From Utricularia gibba (Eukaryota > Streptophyta > Magnoliopsida > Lamiales > Lentibulariaceae), in NCBI GenBank assembly GCA_002189035.1, contig CM007990.1, positions 2,170,001-2,234,000 of the forward strand: a DNA stretch of 64,000 nucleotides, read 5' to 3'. The first letter of the stretch is position 1. Each line of letters begins with the position of its first letter. The notes under the pieces were generated by a model that saw nothing but the letters and a program-made list of their open reading frames with translations, searched no databases and was not told the origin of the DNA. Shown here piece by piece: positions 24,246 to 35,049 of the stretch. The position numbers and the translations under genes were made by a program.

Positions 24246-25269
24246 ACCTTAATTCTACATGAAGCAAAGAATTTACATTTCTTTTCAAACAAGTTTTTGG
24301 GTAATTGTGATTCCATAAAAGGGGTATGAATTCTCATTCTTAATTGCACCTATCACATCTCCCCCCTTCTACTTACATGCTTCATTACGCCTGATTGTGA
24401 TTGTCAAAACCATAATTAAGGTTTTCTATGGAGGAAACATCATGAGAGATGATCATGGCTATGAGTATATGACAAAGATACTGTCAAAATAATAAGATTA
24501 AAGCATAATACTGCATATAAAAAACTTGTTGAATATATTGTAGAGGAATTAGACTTAAATTTAAGCCAACTCAAATTTAATATAACAGTTAAATTCTATG
24601 AGTCAGATACTTGTAATACTAATTATGTAGATTTAATTTAATAGCTAAATTCTATGAATCCAACACTGATAACACTAATTATGTATTAAATCCAAGTAAT
24701 TCTCATAGACTTATTTGTTCATACAAAACCTAAATAGAGTGGTGTTTCATCAAGCCATCAAGGTATGTTCTTTATTATATTTTTATTCTTTAGTTCATAA
24801 TATTATTAGATTTATACAATTACTTTTTTCTACATATCATTTTTTATATTAATATTTTCTTAGTTTTTTCAATCTTTATTATTATTTATCTTTAATCTTA
24901 TCCTTACACTATTTCATATAAAGCAATGCAATTCTATTATTTCATTATTATTTCCATTCTTCAATATGTTAAATTATATTTTTATTTTTTTGAAAAAATA
25001 GATTGATAATTTATGTGTTCTAAATTTTCATTTTTGCTTATTCATGCTTTAAATAATTTTTTTGTTAGATGTGTTTGACCACTATCATCTCATTGTATGA
25101 GAAGAGTATCCATCCTTAGTGTTAAAAACTAACATATTGTGTGAGACATAAGGTGATGGTGGCCACTTTTCTAAATGGCCCTCCTCAATCATCGTAAAAT
25201 GAGGAATTCGATCCTTTTTGGAATGCACCTTTGGAATTCGGTAAAATTCAGTATTTCACTTTGCATGGT
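24246..25269. other. AT-rich spacer before the MULE relic
   Basis: No gene. 24545-24660 contains a short imperfect duplication around AATTCTATGA(G/A)TC. It may include the 5' terminal region of the MULE that follows, but I could not identify its terminal inverted repeats. Confidence 0.3.
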
Positions 25270-27715
25270 TTTCATTTGATTGACTGAATGACGTAATTCG
25301 GGTAATGGTTGTAACTATAGGTAACGTGAATCATGCTTACGTTCCAGAATATATGAAACTTGATGAAATTTTTCATGGACATGCATACACGAATCCACCC
25401 TTGACTCAAAATTTCGAGGCTTCTAACATTAGTGATGACTCCACTTATAGATCTAAAGATGATTGAGAGGAAACAAACTCAGAAGAAATTTCTGATAATA
25501 TAGACACAGATAGTGAGGAAAAGAGTAGAGAGGAGGATGAGTCTTCTCATGAAGATGTTGACGAATACGAGGACTTTCACACTTGACAACAACCCAACCC
25601 CTTCATTTATATTGAGGATCCACCTAGCGTCAATGATGGGAGGGATACATACGATGATACAAACAAAACTCTAAGAGAAGGGACACACTTCATGAGTAAG
25701 CAAGAGCTGATTGATGTAGTTATATACTATCAAGTAAAAGTTGTGCACACTGAAGTAAGAGTGGCAAGTAGTGACAAGAAACAATATTGTGTCCACAGTC
25801 GATAATTCAAGAAAGAAGATCCCAAATCATGTACTTACTATTTCTTTGCAGGCCTACAAAAATGAACAGGGACGTGGAAGATCAGTAAACTCATAGAGAC
25901 TCATACGTGCCAAATGACTTTGGCTCTTTGAATGCGGAATTCAAATTTTTCGATAAAATTTATCACACCACATCTAAAGGAACTTGCTCCTGAGAAACTC
26001 ACTGCAAAATTTGTTCAGCGATATGTTCAGTAACAATGGAGATGCAAGATATCAAAGTGGAAGGCTTGGGAAAGTGTAGTTCGTGCGCATAGTTAGAATA
26101 TGGAGCATATGAATCATCTGTAAGAGAATTATCAAGGTATGTTCATTAGCATTTTTAATCTGTAATTTATAGTTTTATATTAGTTATAAAAATATATATG
26201 TATTTACAAAATATAGTTTATCGTTATAGGTTTCCTCAAGAACTTAAATCATAGAATCTTGGTAATGTTGTTGTATGGGAACGCAATCAAAATTTTCATG
26301 AGAAAAATTTGTTTAGATATGTCTTTTGAGCGTTTGGTTTTGCTATCCATGAATTTTGATATTTTTGGTCAATGCTTTGTATTGATGCTACACACCTTTA
26401 TGGTAGGTACAATTACAAGTTGTTGTTGTGTGTAGCTGTAGATACAAACAATTGTGTATTCCCTATTGCGTATGCCTTTGTCCACAGGGAATCAAAGGAA
26501 GATTGAGAATTCTTCATCTGACACCTTGATAACTATGTTATTTGTGGCTGAAATGATGTGTGCATGATAAGTGATCGAGCTCCTGGTTTGATTGCAGCAT
26601 ACTCTAATTATCCACGGTTTGATCATTCTCATGGGGTACATCGTTGGTGCAATTTCCATGTACAAAAGAATTGCATTGCATTTGCATCTTCAAAAGCAAA
26701 AGATCTTGGACGGTGGATCCAAAGAGCATCATATACTATAAACAAAAATGATTTTGATGAGGCAATGATTGAGGTAGCAAATTTGTCAGTTGTTTCTGCG
26801 ACATACTTCTAGGAAATACCAAAGAGCAAATGAACTTTACTTTACTATAAAGGGCACCGATAAGCATCTAAATACTTAAACACTATTTTTATGTGAAAAC
26901 AAGATTGAGCTCTTGTATTTGAATAGTCATTCAATCATGACCACAAACCATGTTGAATTCATGAACAATGTTCTATGAGTTGCTCGTTGACGACCTCCCA
27001 CTGCATTGGTAAAGGTACAAATTTAATATATATATCATTTTTATTGACTTCAATGTTATATTTTAAAATCACATTTGAAAAGGCACAAGAGTATTTAGAT
27101 GATCATCAAACAATTGGTTTTTTTTTGGGTGAGAAATGTTCATGAAAAATATGAAGCAGCATCACAACTCATACCAAATCTCACTTGCACATCATATGAC
27201 TCAAGGAATCAGATGTGTAATGTGAAGGTTTGCCATCAACATCATCAAGACATGAAAATTGTGTGTGTCCATGATGGAACCTGTGAGTGTGGAGTTTGGC
27301 AAATAAATGGATATCTATACACTCATGCCCAACTGGTAAATATTAAATTTTAATTTAATTCTTTTTTACTTACTAACTCCAAAGTAAACATCTTGGAGAC
27401 ATGCCATCATTTCAATGTAAATCCCCTACATAAGATGAGTTCATATCATAGAATTACATTTCTAGTCAACATGTATGTAGGGGTAGTTAATCCTTTAAGG
27501 GAGGAGTATCTTTGGGCAGATGACGCATTCCAATTCTTCGTAGATCCGTTGAGAAAAAGAAAAAAATTGGGACGCAACAAAACCACAATGTACAAGGGTC
27601 CCGTTGATTTTCAGCAATTTGGAACACATAAATCATCATGCAATACAAAAGAGTTAAATATTACTTTGACGGATGAACGGCAAGATAACATTCTTCCAAC
27701 ATTACTTTAAATCTT
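25270..27715 (+). pseudogene. MULE (MuDR-type) transposase relic
   Basis: Domains appear in the expected order. An acidic linker (about 25440-25580) precedes a MuDR-type DNA-binding region beginning GTHFMSKQELIDVV (about 25680), with SSDKKQYCVHSR and KISKLIETHTCQ. The MULE catalytic domain follows: CIDATHLYGRYNYKLLLCVA with the first Asp (about 26370-26440), AVDTNNCVFPIAYAFVHRES, CMISDRAPGLIAAY with the second Asp (about 26560), and the H-R-W-C-N-F-H block at about 26640. TTNHVEFMNNVL (about 26940) follows, then a SWIM-type zinc finger (C-E-C-G-V-W at about 27280, His at about 27325). It ends with an RNKTTMYKGPVDF-like tail (about 27570-27700). Stops (for example around 26505, 26550, 26810) and frameshifts show it is inactive. 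Confidence 0.85.
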
Positions 27716-28725
27716 TTCTTCAAACCAATCATATAGACAATCCTCAATGCAGGAGGGACATTGCACATTAGGAAGCATGGTTACTTTCAATGCACAATAT
27801 TCAATATCGTTTGCAGGATTGACAGCACTGACCTTACCATATTTTAGATAAGGTTAAAAAAGTTTTATGTAAGTGAAAAAAATGATATCATAATTTGTAT
27901 TACATTTGTGGTTTTATTTATATAACTTTGGTATTTATAATTATTAGATTTATTGTGCATTTTCAATTAATTGAAAAAAATTGAATATTGATCTACTAAA
28001 AAATGAATAAAGCCTTATGCATTTTTTATATTCCAAATCAATCACTTTTAATATTTTATGTAATATTAAATTAAACATTAGATATGTTTTTATATAATAA
28101 AATTATATAAAAAATCATTATAATTTTTTATTTACAAACCGTATGCATTTTATAAATATTTTACAAAATATCATGTATTTTATAACATGTCAGGTAAACC
28201 TCAGGTATTTTTCAAATAAATTTCTCCAGATATATAGAGAACCCACCTTAGCCCGAAAGAGTCCTTGTTATCTTTTCAGATTATCATTTGTTTGTACTTT
28301 CTTGCTTTTCTAAAACCTTCCCAAGTATTTAATGTTACAAAAATCTATCAATTTTAAAACCCCCAACAATTTTACTTGTGGTTTTTGGCATTTATTCAAC
28401 AATCTTATCCTTTGAAGAGGCGTTACTAGACACAGAATACCGAGCGAGTGCTCGGAAACCAATAAATGACTCCTACACTTAAAATGAGTCATTTTTTAAA
28501 TTAAATGATGAGGGTCAGGGATGGAAACTTAAATAAGATAACGAGTTATCTTGGGAACTCTTGTTTGGTATCCGCATGTTACTAATTTTGGTAGATCGGT
28601 TACAGGTACCAGAATGTGTACGGAAATGGCTTCTGTTTGTTTTTCCTCTTGCTTGGAGTTTTCTTCAGGTTAATATCTTTAGTCAGAACAGTGTACAAAT
28701 CTCTACTAACTCACAATGAAAGGAG
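27716..28725. other. intergenic DNA between MULE relic and PPR gene
   Basis: AT-rich to about 28250, then ordinary composition. No coding motif. 28430-28460 contains the small palindromic element CCGAGCGAGTGCTCGG. Confidence 0.35.
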
Positions 28726-28875
28726 ATGATGAGCAATAGGGAAGTTAACTTGACTCAACTGGAATCCAAGTTGCCTGCACTAACATGGAGAGACATGGAT
28801 TCAAAGGTTGGGGAATCCAGCAAAATACTTGGCTCGTTCAGACGCCTCATGACTCAACTGAAAGGAGAAAGCTAA
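28726..28875 (+). CDS. 49-residue open frame, unknown
   Basis: Starts with two ATG codons (28726, 28729) and ends at a TAA at 28873-28875, 12 bp from the convergent stop of the PPR gene. The peptide is hydrophilic, with LTQLESKLPALTWRDMDSK in the middle and RRLMTQLKGES at the end. It has good coding texture and no low-complexity sequence. It could be the last exon of a plus-strand gene, because a TTCTTCAG acceptor lies about 60 bp upstream. It could equally be chance within the PPR 3' UTR. I do not recognise it. Confidence 0.2.
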   Translation: MMSNREVNLTQLESKLPALTWRDMDSKVGESSKILGSFRRLMTQLKGES

Positions 28876-28887
28876 GAGTTGTCACCT

Positions 28888-29739
28888 TCACTTCCCATAG
28901 AAAAAACTGAGCATCGTCCGGTACACCGCCCTTCGGCTGTTATTTCTCATTGCTTCCCTCAACTTACCCTCCTCCGGCGCCGCTCCTTTCTCCCTCAGCA
29001 TCACCAACAACTTGTTGGCCTCATCCCCCATCTCAACCTTCAACAACGCCTCCATAATCGCCGCACAAGTCTCAACATTCGGCCTCAAACCGCGACCCGC
29101 CATCTCCACTACGTACTTGTTAGCTTCTTTCACCATCTTCACATCCCCACTCTCAGCCAATCCCCTTATCATAACCCGATAAGTATAAGCATTTGGTAGC
29201 ACCCCACTCGCCAGCATTCGAAGGTATACTTTGTGAGCCTCTTTCGGGTGCCCTGCATTCACGTACGCCTCAAGCACCGCTGTGTGCGCCACCACATCAG
29301 GCATTTGCCCTTTATCTTTGATTTGGGCGAATAGCTCCAGTGCTTCGTGGGTTAATCCGTCCTGAGACAGTCCGTCGAACATCTTGACGGCACTGTTCAT
29401 CAGGCCGTCCTCTCGAATTCTGGCGAACACTTGCTGGAGATTCTTCGGGTCCTCTCGTTCCTCCACAGCAGGCTTTTTGTCGAAGGGATTATAGGGCGGC
29501 GGAAGCTTCGATTTATCCATCTCCTTAGCTACCGTCGCAGTTTCCGAATCCGACTCTGAATCGGAAGGGAGTGCGAAGTTCACCAATTTAGGATTGGGCT
29601 TCTTAGATTCCGTAGGGGTGCAGAATGATCGCACAACCGAGGGAAATCTCTGAAAAAATGACCCAGTCGGGGTGGAGGAGTAGCGGCGGAAGAGGTAGAA
29701 GGCAGGGGCGAAGGCTTTCATAGGGGGGACAAATGTCAA
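28888..29739 (-). CDS. pentatricopeptide-repeat protein, At4g38150-like
   Basis: Intronless, 283 residues, intact. The N-terminus (M7 KAFAPAFYLFRRYSSTPTG) is Arg/Ser-rich without acidic residues, as expected of a mitochondrial targeting peptide. An acidic SDSESDSET linker and the PPYNPFDKKP block follow. After the helical DPKNLQQVFARIREDGLMN region come P-type PPR motifs starting around residues 125-135 (GLTHEALELFAQIKDKGQMP), 150 (VVAHTAVLEAYVNAG), 185 (AYTYRVMIRGLAESG) and 225 (VETCAAIMEALLKVE). Length and motif order match the short PPR protein At4g38150. PPR proteins bind single organelle RNAs and act in processing, editing or translation; the target of this one is unknown. M1 (29739) and M7 (29721) are both possible starts. 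There is no frame damage. Confidence 0.9.
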   Translation of the reverse strand: MTFVPPMKAFAPAFYLFRRYSSTPTGSFFQRFPSVVRSFCTPTESKKPNPKLVNFALPSDSESDSETATVAKEMDKSKLPPPYNPFDKKPAVEEREDPKNLQQVFARIREDGLMNSAVKMFDGLSQDGLTHEALELFAQIKDKGQMPDVVAHTAVLEAYVNAGHPKEAHKVYLRMLASGVLPNAYTYRVMIRGLAESGDVKMVKEANKYVVEMAGRGLRPNVETCAAIMEALLKVEMGDEANKLLVMLREKGAAPEEGKLREAMRNNSRRAVYRTMLSFFYGK

Positions 29740-30762
29740 GCAGCGTACGAGTAGCTGGAGATGGAGAAGGCAGAATAAAGACGAGATGAAACTGCAAAAG
29801 CCGAGAGAAGAGAATTGTGGAATTGGAGGCGAGGAGGAATGAGCAGGGAGAGCATATATGATTCTCAGCCTCAGGCACCGGCGCAGAACACAGAGTTGGG
29901 CTGGGCTGCAACTGCAATCATGGACCTGTTCTGTGTAGGGGTGGGTAATTATTAGGGTTAACGGAACCCAAACACAATAACATAGCCCAATGGATAACTG
30001 AATAACATATTAATTGATCATTGTAACTGAATTGAATTAAATCAGGCTAACCGAATTAACCAATTTTCAAAAAAAAAATTGTTTTACCAAGGGTGATTAT
30101 TGGTGTTAATTGAAATCGAAATTGAGCTGATAATTCAATAAATTTGTAAATTGATAATCAAAATTGAATTAAAAACAAAAATTAATAAAATTTGTTCAAT
30201 TATCTAAAAATGATTAATTTGATAAATAATTGAACTAACCGGTAACCAATTTATGCCAAATTTTACTAACCGAAATCAAAAAACGGTTTAGATTCTATGC
30301 GACTTCGGTTAATTGATTTTTTCAGATATTAACCAAAATTTGATCACCCCTAGGCCTAGGCCTAGGCCTTACTGCCATCCATGAAATTTAGAAGTTAGCA
30401 TGGTTAAGGCTCTACAATCTGCTGATTTAAAGCTCCTTGCTTCAACCGCAGGTGTAGTACTCACCATTTTAATTGCTCTTCCATGAAATGGATCTCAAAT
30501 ATGTATAGAGAGCAGAGCAGAGCAGATTCAATAGTGGGCCAGGTTGACAACAACACCCAACCAAGCAACGCGCACCATGCCCTTGTTGTAAACACACAAG
30601 TCCCTTGTGAGACTTGCTTCTATAGCTTGGAAGGAAGATTGAATCTCCTTCCCTATAGCGCCACGAGTATGGACAAGGAAATTTGACTAACTCCTTATTA
30701 TGATGCATTCGGTGGGGGTTCAGGATAAATCCCCACCCGAGACCGAGATGATCATACAATAG
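29740..30762. other. PPR 5' flank and spacer to the Harbinger element
   Basis: 29740-29940 is the likely 5' UTR/promoter of the PPR gene. 29938-30355 is AT-rich and begins AGGGGTGGGTAATTATT and ends near AATTTGATCACCCCT. That gives weak terminal inverted repeats resembling short hAT-type MITEs, but no convincing 8-bp target duplication is visible. (CCTAGG)n-like sequence follows at 30351-30368. No gene is seen. Confidence 0.35.
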
Positions 30763-30960
30763 GGGCGCGTTTGGTTGTTGGGTTTAGGTGGGTTGTGACA
30801 TGGGTTTAGTTATAAACCCACGTTTGGTTCGTGGGTTTCAGGTGGGTAAAAATAAACCCACCTGTTGACCATAAACCAGACGGGAACCCGTGAAGCTGGG
30901 TTTAGCTAAACCCAGGGGAGGGGGAGGGGGGTCGGTTTAGCTAAACCCAGTTCGGCACTT
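30763..30960. repeat. left terminus: TIR plus subterminal TGGGTTTA repeats
   Basis: After the TIR, the motif TGGGTTTA or its complement TAAACCCA occurs about eight times within 200 bp, often as back-to-back palindromes such as GGGTTTAGCTAAACCCAG (twice, near 30899 and 30938). Clustered subterminal motifs in DNA transposons usually bind transposase or its accessory DNA-binding protein; here that role is inferred. Confidence 0.75.
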
Positions 30961-31235
30961 CCACTTTTGCCCTTGCGTGAACTGCATTTGAACGCAGGTC
31001 TACAACCCAGCATTCGTTCATGCTTTGCCAGTGGCGTCGCCTGTTTGAGCGCAAGAGGGTGGGTCTTTCGGTAAGTATGCTTTCTGTTCTTGGTGGATTG
31101 GTCCACGGTAGCATTGTGAGGGGCCAACCACGGCAGCACCGCGCTTGTGGATTTTTATCTGTGAATTTCCAATTTCAGAATCTGTGGTGCTGTGGTGGAT
31201 TTATTTTGCTCGATTTTGGTGACTATTGAGGGGAC

Positions 31236-32581
31236 ATGGATTTTTTCACGGAGGGTCATGTCATCTTGAGTGCGGCAGCGGCAGTTTTGACTAAATACTT
31301 GGTGCAGATGAATGTGTTAGTATACTTACATTCAAGGAAATAGCGTAGGGGATATAGGCTGAGACGCAAGTATTAACTTACAGACAAGATTTCTAGACAA
31401 GTTGAGTTTATTAGTAGGTTGGTGAGTGATGTGAACAGCGCATCCATTGAGAATTTGAGAATCAGCCGAGATGCATTGGGTGTTTTATGTAGTCTATTAG
31501 AAAATCGTTCTAACTTAAAGGCTGGAAAATATGTAACGGTTCCGGAGATGGTTTGCATGTTTTTAGGAATATTAGGTCATCATAAAAAAATGCAGGTGCA
31601 GAAGCATACCTACGGGAGGAGCACCGAGACTGTGTCTCGGTGCTTCCAAAAGGTGTTGCATGTGGTGCTTATCCTCCATGAGGTGTTGTTAGAGACCCTC
31701 GGTAGTCGCTGCAGAACGTGCATCCGAAAGAAAGTTTAAACACTTCCAGGTTGACACATCTTTCATGCTTCTTTTTACGAATGTGTATCCTAAAATTGAT
31801 TATGCATTTGCAGGGTTGTGTTGGAGCCATAGATGTCACATATATCGGTATACGAGTTAACAAATGTGATGCTGCAAGGTATAGAAATCGAAAGGGGGTG
31901 ATATCCACCAACGTGCTGGGTGTATGTGATGAACACATGAAATTTATATATGTGCTTGCTGGGTGGGAGGGGTCTGCTGCAAATAGTCGGGCTCTCAATG
32001 ATGCACTATCACGATCCGACGGCTTCCGTGTACGCCCAAGTATTTCACTTGTTTAGCCCTTGCACATGTGATTCCAATGATTTTATGCACCTGGTATACG
32101 CGATGACACATGAACATATTACCTATGTGACAATGGATACGTCAATAGGGAGGGCTTTTTGGCACCATACCGTGGAGTCCGTTACCACTTGAAGGAGTGA
32201 GGCCAGGGAAATGAAGCACCCCAGAATGCGAAGGAGTTATTCAACATGCGGCATGCATCAGCCAGAAATGTGATCGAACGAGCTTGGGGCTTGATGAAGA
32301 TGCGGTGGGGTATACTACGGACGACTAGCTACTATTCCGTAGACACACAGAACCGCATTGTATTGGCATGTGCTTTACTTCATAACCTCATTCGAAAGGA
32401 GATGGTGGTCGATCCCTTGGAGGATCAGGCCCCATTGGACTTCCAGGATGAAGCTGGGGACACGAGTGATCCAAAAGATGTCACGACATCTGCCGGAGGG
32501 AATCAGGCATGGAATAGGTGGCGTGACCAGCAAGCCGAGGGGATGTACATCGAGTGGCTGGCATCCCGCAGGCGCCGCTAG
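31236..32581 (+). pseudogene. HARBI1-like (DDE_Tnp_4) transposase, inactivated
   Basis: Three exons are apparent. 31236 to about 31749 carries the N-terminal LRISRDALGVLCSLLENR and VTVPEMVCMFLGILGHHKK block, with a stop and a frame change. 31814-32039 carries GCVGAIDVTYIGIRV and FIYVLAGWEGSAANSRAL. About 32117-32581 carries YYLCDNGYVNREGFLAPYRG and, near the end, RNVIERAWGLMKMRWGIL with LLHNLIRKEM. In active PIF/Harbinger transposases the triad is D (in AIDGT), D (in A-x-D-S-R) and E (in VIER). Here the first Asp and the Glu remain, the second is Asn, and the Gly after the first Asp is Val. A TGA at about 32188 replaces a conserved Trp codon just before GQGNEAPQN. The acceptor of the last exon is not clear. 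Non-functional. Confidence 0.85.
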
Positions 32582-32730
32582 TGTAGCATTGTTTTAGACA
32601 TTGTCAACCTAGTGGTTTTCCTTAATTCCCGTACCGAACCTATCGTGTCGTTTGTACTCCAACTTGAACTTGAAATTGCAAAGTATTTGGTTGTTGATGT
32701 ACAAATTATTGGGATTGTACAAAAAAATAT

Positions 32731-32764
32731 CGTGTGTTACCATGTGGTAACATGGTAACACACG
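32731..32764. repeat. perfect 14-bp inverted repeat, 6-nt loop
   Basis: CGTGTGTTACCATG (32731-32744) pairs perfectly with CATGGTAACACACG (32751-32764). It lies 150 bp downstream of the transposase stop, so it could act in 3'-end formation or be a remnant of another insertion. Confidence 0.85.
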
Positions 32765-32780
32765 GTGGATCATTGGAGCC

Positions 32781-33270
32781 AACACCGCGATCTTCAGTTG
32801 AGGTGCTACAAATGCTTGTAGCACACCACCGTTGTGGGCAGCACCACGTGTTTCACCGTATCCGGTGCTCATAAAAATTAAAGATTAGATGAGTGTGAAT
32901 CTGATGCATAGTAGTGAGGGTATTTGGTAGTACAACAAATCGTCATTTGACCGAACACCGCGAACCGTAATATGTAGTGCTTTTGTACGCTTGGGCTATA
33001 CCGCGTTCAGTGCTGCACCGGATGTTTCCTCATATCCGGTGCTGTCAAAATTTAGAAGTAGATGTGTATGCAGCTGGTACATGTTAGCGTGGGTGATTGG
33101 TAGTACAATAATACTCCATTTGACGAAACACCGCGATCCGTAATATGCGGTGTTTCTAAATGCGTGAGGTACGCTACGCATTCCACAGCACCGAGAAAAC
33201 ATAATCCGGTGTTCTGAGTTCCAAAAACAAAATACCATAAAATATTGCAGTTATCTAGCATTAAATGCAA
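32781..33270. repeat. three-unit tandem repeat, exact 173-bp period, hairpin-rich
   Basis: Units begin AACACCGCGATC at 32781, AACACCGCGAACCG at 32954 and AACACCGCGATCCG at 33127. Both spacings are exactly 173 bp although the units differ at many positions. Shared landmarks are a central CACCG...ATCCGGTG(C/T)T hairpin-forming pair about 65-90 bp into each unit and TTGGTAGTACAA in units 1 and 2. The third unit is truncated or diverged after about 120 bp. It lies between the transposase gene and the captured coding block. Confidence 0.75.
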
Positions 33271-33579
33271 AAGACGGTTGACAACTGCTCAGTGCTATTA
33301 ATACCCCCTGCGCACAATAAAGACGTCTGACATTGTGCACTTTCCAAAACAACTTCATTAATTCTACCCATCCAACTCCACCCTTTCGGCAAACGTACAG
33401 CAGCACCGCGAAAACAATCTCCTCGGCAACCTCTCTAGAACAGCGCCACGACGGTAGGCACCTTTGCCTTTTGTGTTTCAAATTCTTCGTTGCCATTGTC
33501 GAGTAACACGTCTATTGTTTTCCAGTTGTTGACGTGCGAGAAACTACGTGTCCGCTTCTCAATTTCATACAGTTACACG

Positions 33580-34233
33580 ATGTGGGATAAACAGCCGGGC
33601 GAAACGTCCGACGGCGAACCGCCATCCAGAGTTGGCGGTTCGGGATTCACCGTCAGCACCGAGCACTTTCGGTGTGGATTGCGACTCCCCCCGCCCCCTT
33701 TCTTGGTGCAAATACTTGCTGCACTCCAGATCCCGCTCTCCCACCTCACACCGCGTTCTGTGACACACATTCTCGCATTTCTGCAGATCTGTGAAGAGGA
33801 GGAAATACCCCCGGAAATGCGTGTCTTCTTTGCGGTTTCTGTTTGTGTCCCACGCAAGGGGAGTCCGCACTACTCGCTTCATGGAAAACTTGGTGTGGTA
33901 CTGGTTACAGACGTGAGAAGCGCATATGATGATTGGTGGACTAGTTTTGTATGGGTATGCCCACCCACCGCTGTAGAATGGCCAACAACGTTGACAATGC
34001 CAGAGAATGTGGGACACCCATCAGGTAATCATAAACAATTATTTCGGATATTCACACGTCTTGTTGAACAGTACTCATGTTTTTTTGTTGTTTGCGTTAT
34101 AGGCATGGAGGTATTGCCAAAACGTGCGGCAAGGATGAATTTATTCTCTTGCAGAACAAAGTACTTGGAGGACGTCTTGCCCCTCTTCATCAATGCCCCT
34201 AGGACACAGCATCTGTGGTGCGGAACCCCTTGA
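33580..34233 (+). pseudogene. Transposase_28-like (plant gag-like) coding block inside the Harbinger element
   Basis: From the ATG at 33580 the frame reads FRCGLRLPPPPFLVQILAAL, then LSHLTPRSVTHILAFLQICE, IPPEMRVFFAVSV and, later, YDDWWTSFVWVCPP and EWPTTLTMP. This order (L-P-x-P-x-F-L-V, L-T-P-x-S, F-L-x-x-C, F-F, W-x-x-x-F-x-V) is that of the plant 'putative gypsy-type transposon' domain PF04195, found in gag-like proteins. An intron may run from 34024 (GTAATC) to about 34102 (TTATAG), with EVLPKRAARMNLFSC after it. The frame ends at 34233 without a clear C-terminus. How it entered a Harbinger-type element is unknown. It may have formed one chimeric transcript with the phosphatase-like exons just downstream. 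Confidence 0.6.
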
Positions 34234-34275
34234 CACTGTAGACAACGTAGGAGTACAAATGATGATCTTGAGGAG

Positions 34276-34974
34276 ATGACCCATGAAGAGGATGAAGATG
34301 TGCAGCCAGAAGTCGGGGGAAACACGGAGGGGCCAACACTGATTTCGACACACGACGACGGGTGCGGTGCTGCCACTGCAAAGTATATCCAAATGGACAA
34401 ACTGTATGCAGAGAATCTTGATCTCTGTGGTCGGCTTGCATGGTATGAAGCAAGGTGGCCATACGGTGGACCATCGAGTGATAACACGGCCCCACCACGG
34501 AAGTTGCTTATATTTGACATGAATGGCGTACTTGCGGACATTGTGTATCCTCGCGAAGTCAGATGGGGAGCGCCGAAGCCTGATGACGTCATTTACAGGC
34601 GAAACGGTAATGCAATGTCATTGATATGCATTTAATATTTGGTGCATGTATCAGTACTATTTCTTGTGCTTGTAGTGTATCTTCGACCAGGTGCACGTGA
34701 GTTGATACAGTTTTGCATGGAACATTTTGACGTCGCCATCTGGTCTTCAAGAGGGCGGTAAGACTGACCACCTAGCAGACAAGGGGGTCCGCATTCCTGC
34801 TGGCATTTTTTTTTTCTGACGACATGTGGCAGTGAACAATTGCATGATGTGATTCAGTGTTACTAGGGACTGTAGCAGCCAGCAAGCTCGTCTTCCAATG
34901 GGATGGATCCAGGTGTGTGGACACCGGCTATCCGGTGCCGTCTCTGGATTTGAAACCTTGTGTCTAGACGTGGT
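34276..34974 (+). pseudogene. captured exons of an FCP1/NLI-like HAD phosphatase
   Basis: Exon A (to 34606) ends with KLLIFDMNGVLADIVYP, the HAD motif I of plant FCP1-homology proteins. The nucleophile Asp is present and the second acidic position is Asn, as in other plant 'LDLNG' members. Exon B (34676-34757) reads VYLRPGARELIQFCMEHFDV then AIWSSRG, the motif II strand. Exon C (about 34866-34972) reads AASKLVFQWDGSRCVDTGYP, matching the family's F-x-W-D-x-x-x-C-x-D-T-G block, and hits a stop. Splice borders GT at 34607 and 34758, and AG at 34674-34675, are intact. Upstream of motif I is KYIQMDKLYAENLDL, which is not family sequence I recognise. The downstream part of the catalytic domain is missing, so the product cannot be a full phosphatase. 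The capture is inferred from its position within the TIRs. Confidence 0.65.
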
Positions 34975-35023
34975 GCTTCGTAATATGCAGCACCAATGCG
35001 GTGCTAGTCCACTTATCGCGATA

Positions 35024-35049
35024 GCACCGGATGTTTTAACATCCGGTGC
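35024..35049. repeat. perfect 12-bp inverted repeat, 2-nt loop
   Basis: GCACCGGATGTT pairs with AACATCCGGTGC. The same core GCACCGGAT/ATCCGGTGC forms a hairpin in unit 2 of the 173-bp array (near 33014-33041), tying this region to that array. Confidence 0.85.

Noticed and set aside
29938-30355. hAT-type MITE with AGGGGTG ends
   Set aside because: Only about 8 bp of terminal similarity and no matching 8-bp flank duplication; left as spacer.
30763-30960. Interstitial telomeric repeat
   Set aside because: The repeated word is TGGGTTTA in both orientations and irregularly spaced, not tandem TTTAGGG.
32781-33270. CRISPR-like array
   Set aside because: Units are 173 bp, diverged along their whole length and lack short repeats with unique spacers; the DNA is plant nuclear.
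33565-34592. Long minus-strand open frames (33565-34017, 34029-34592)
   Set aside because: They lie opposite the plus-strand coding blocks that carry recognisable domain motifs; their own translations have no motif.
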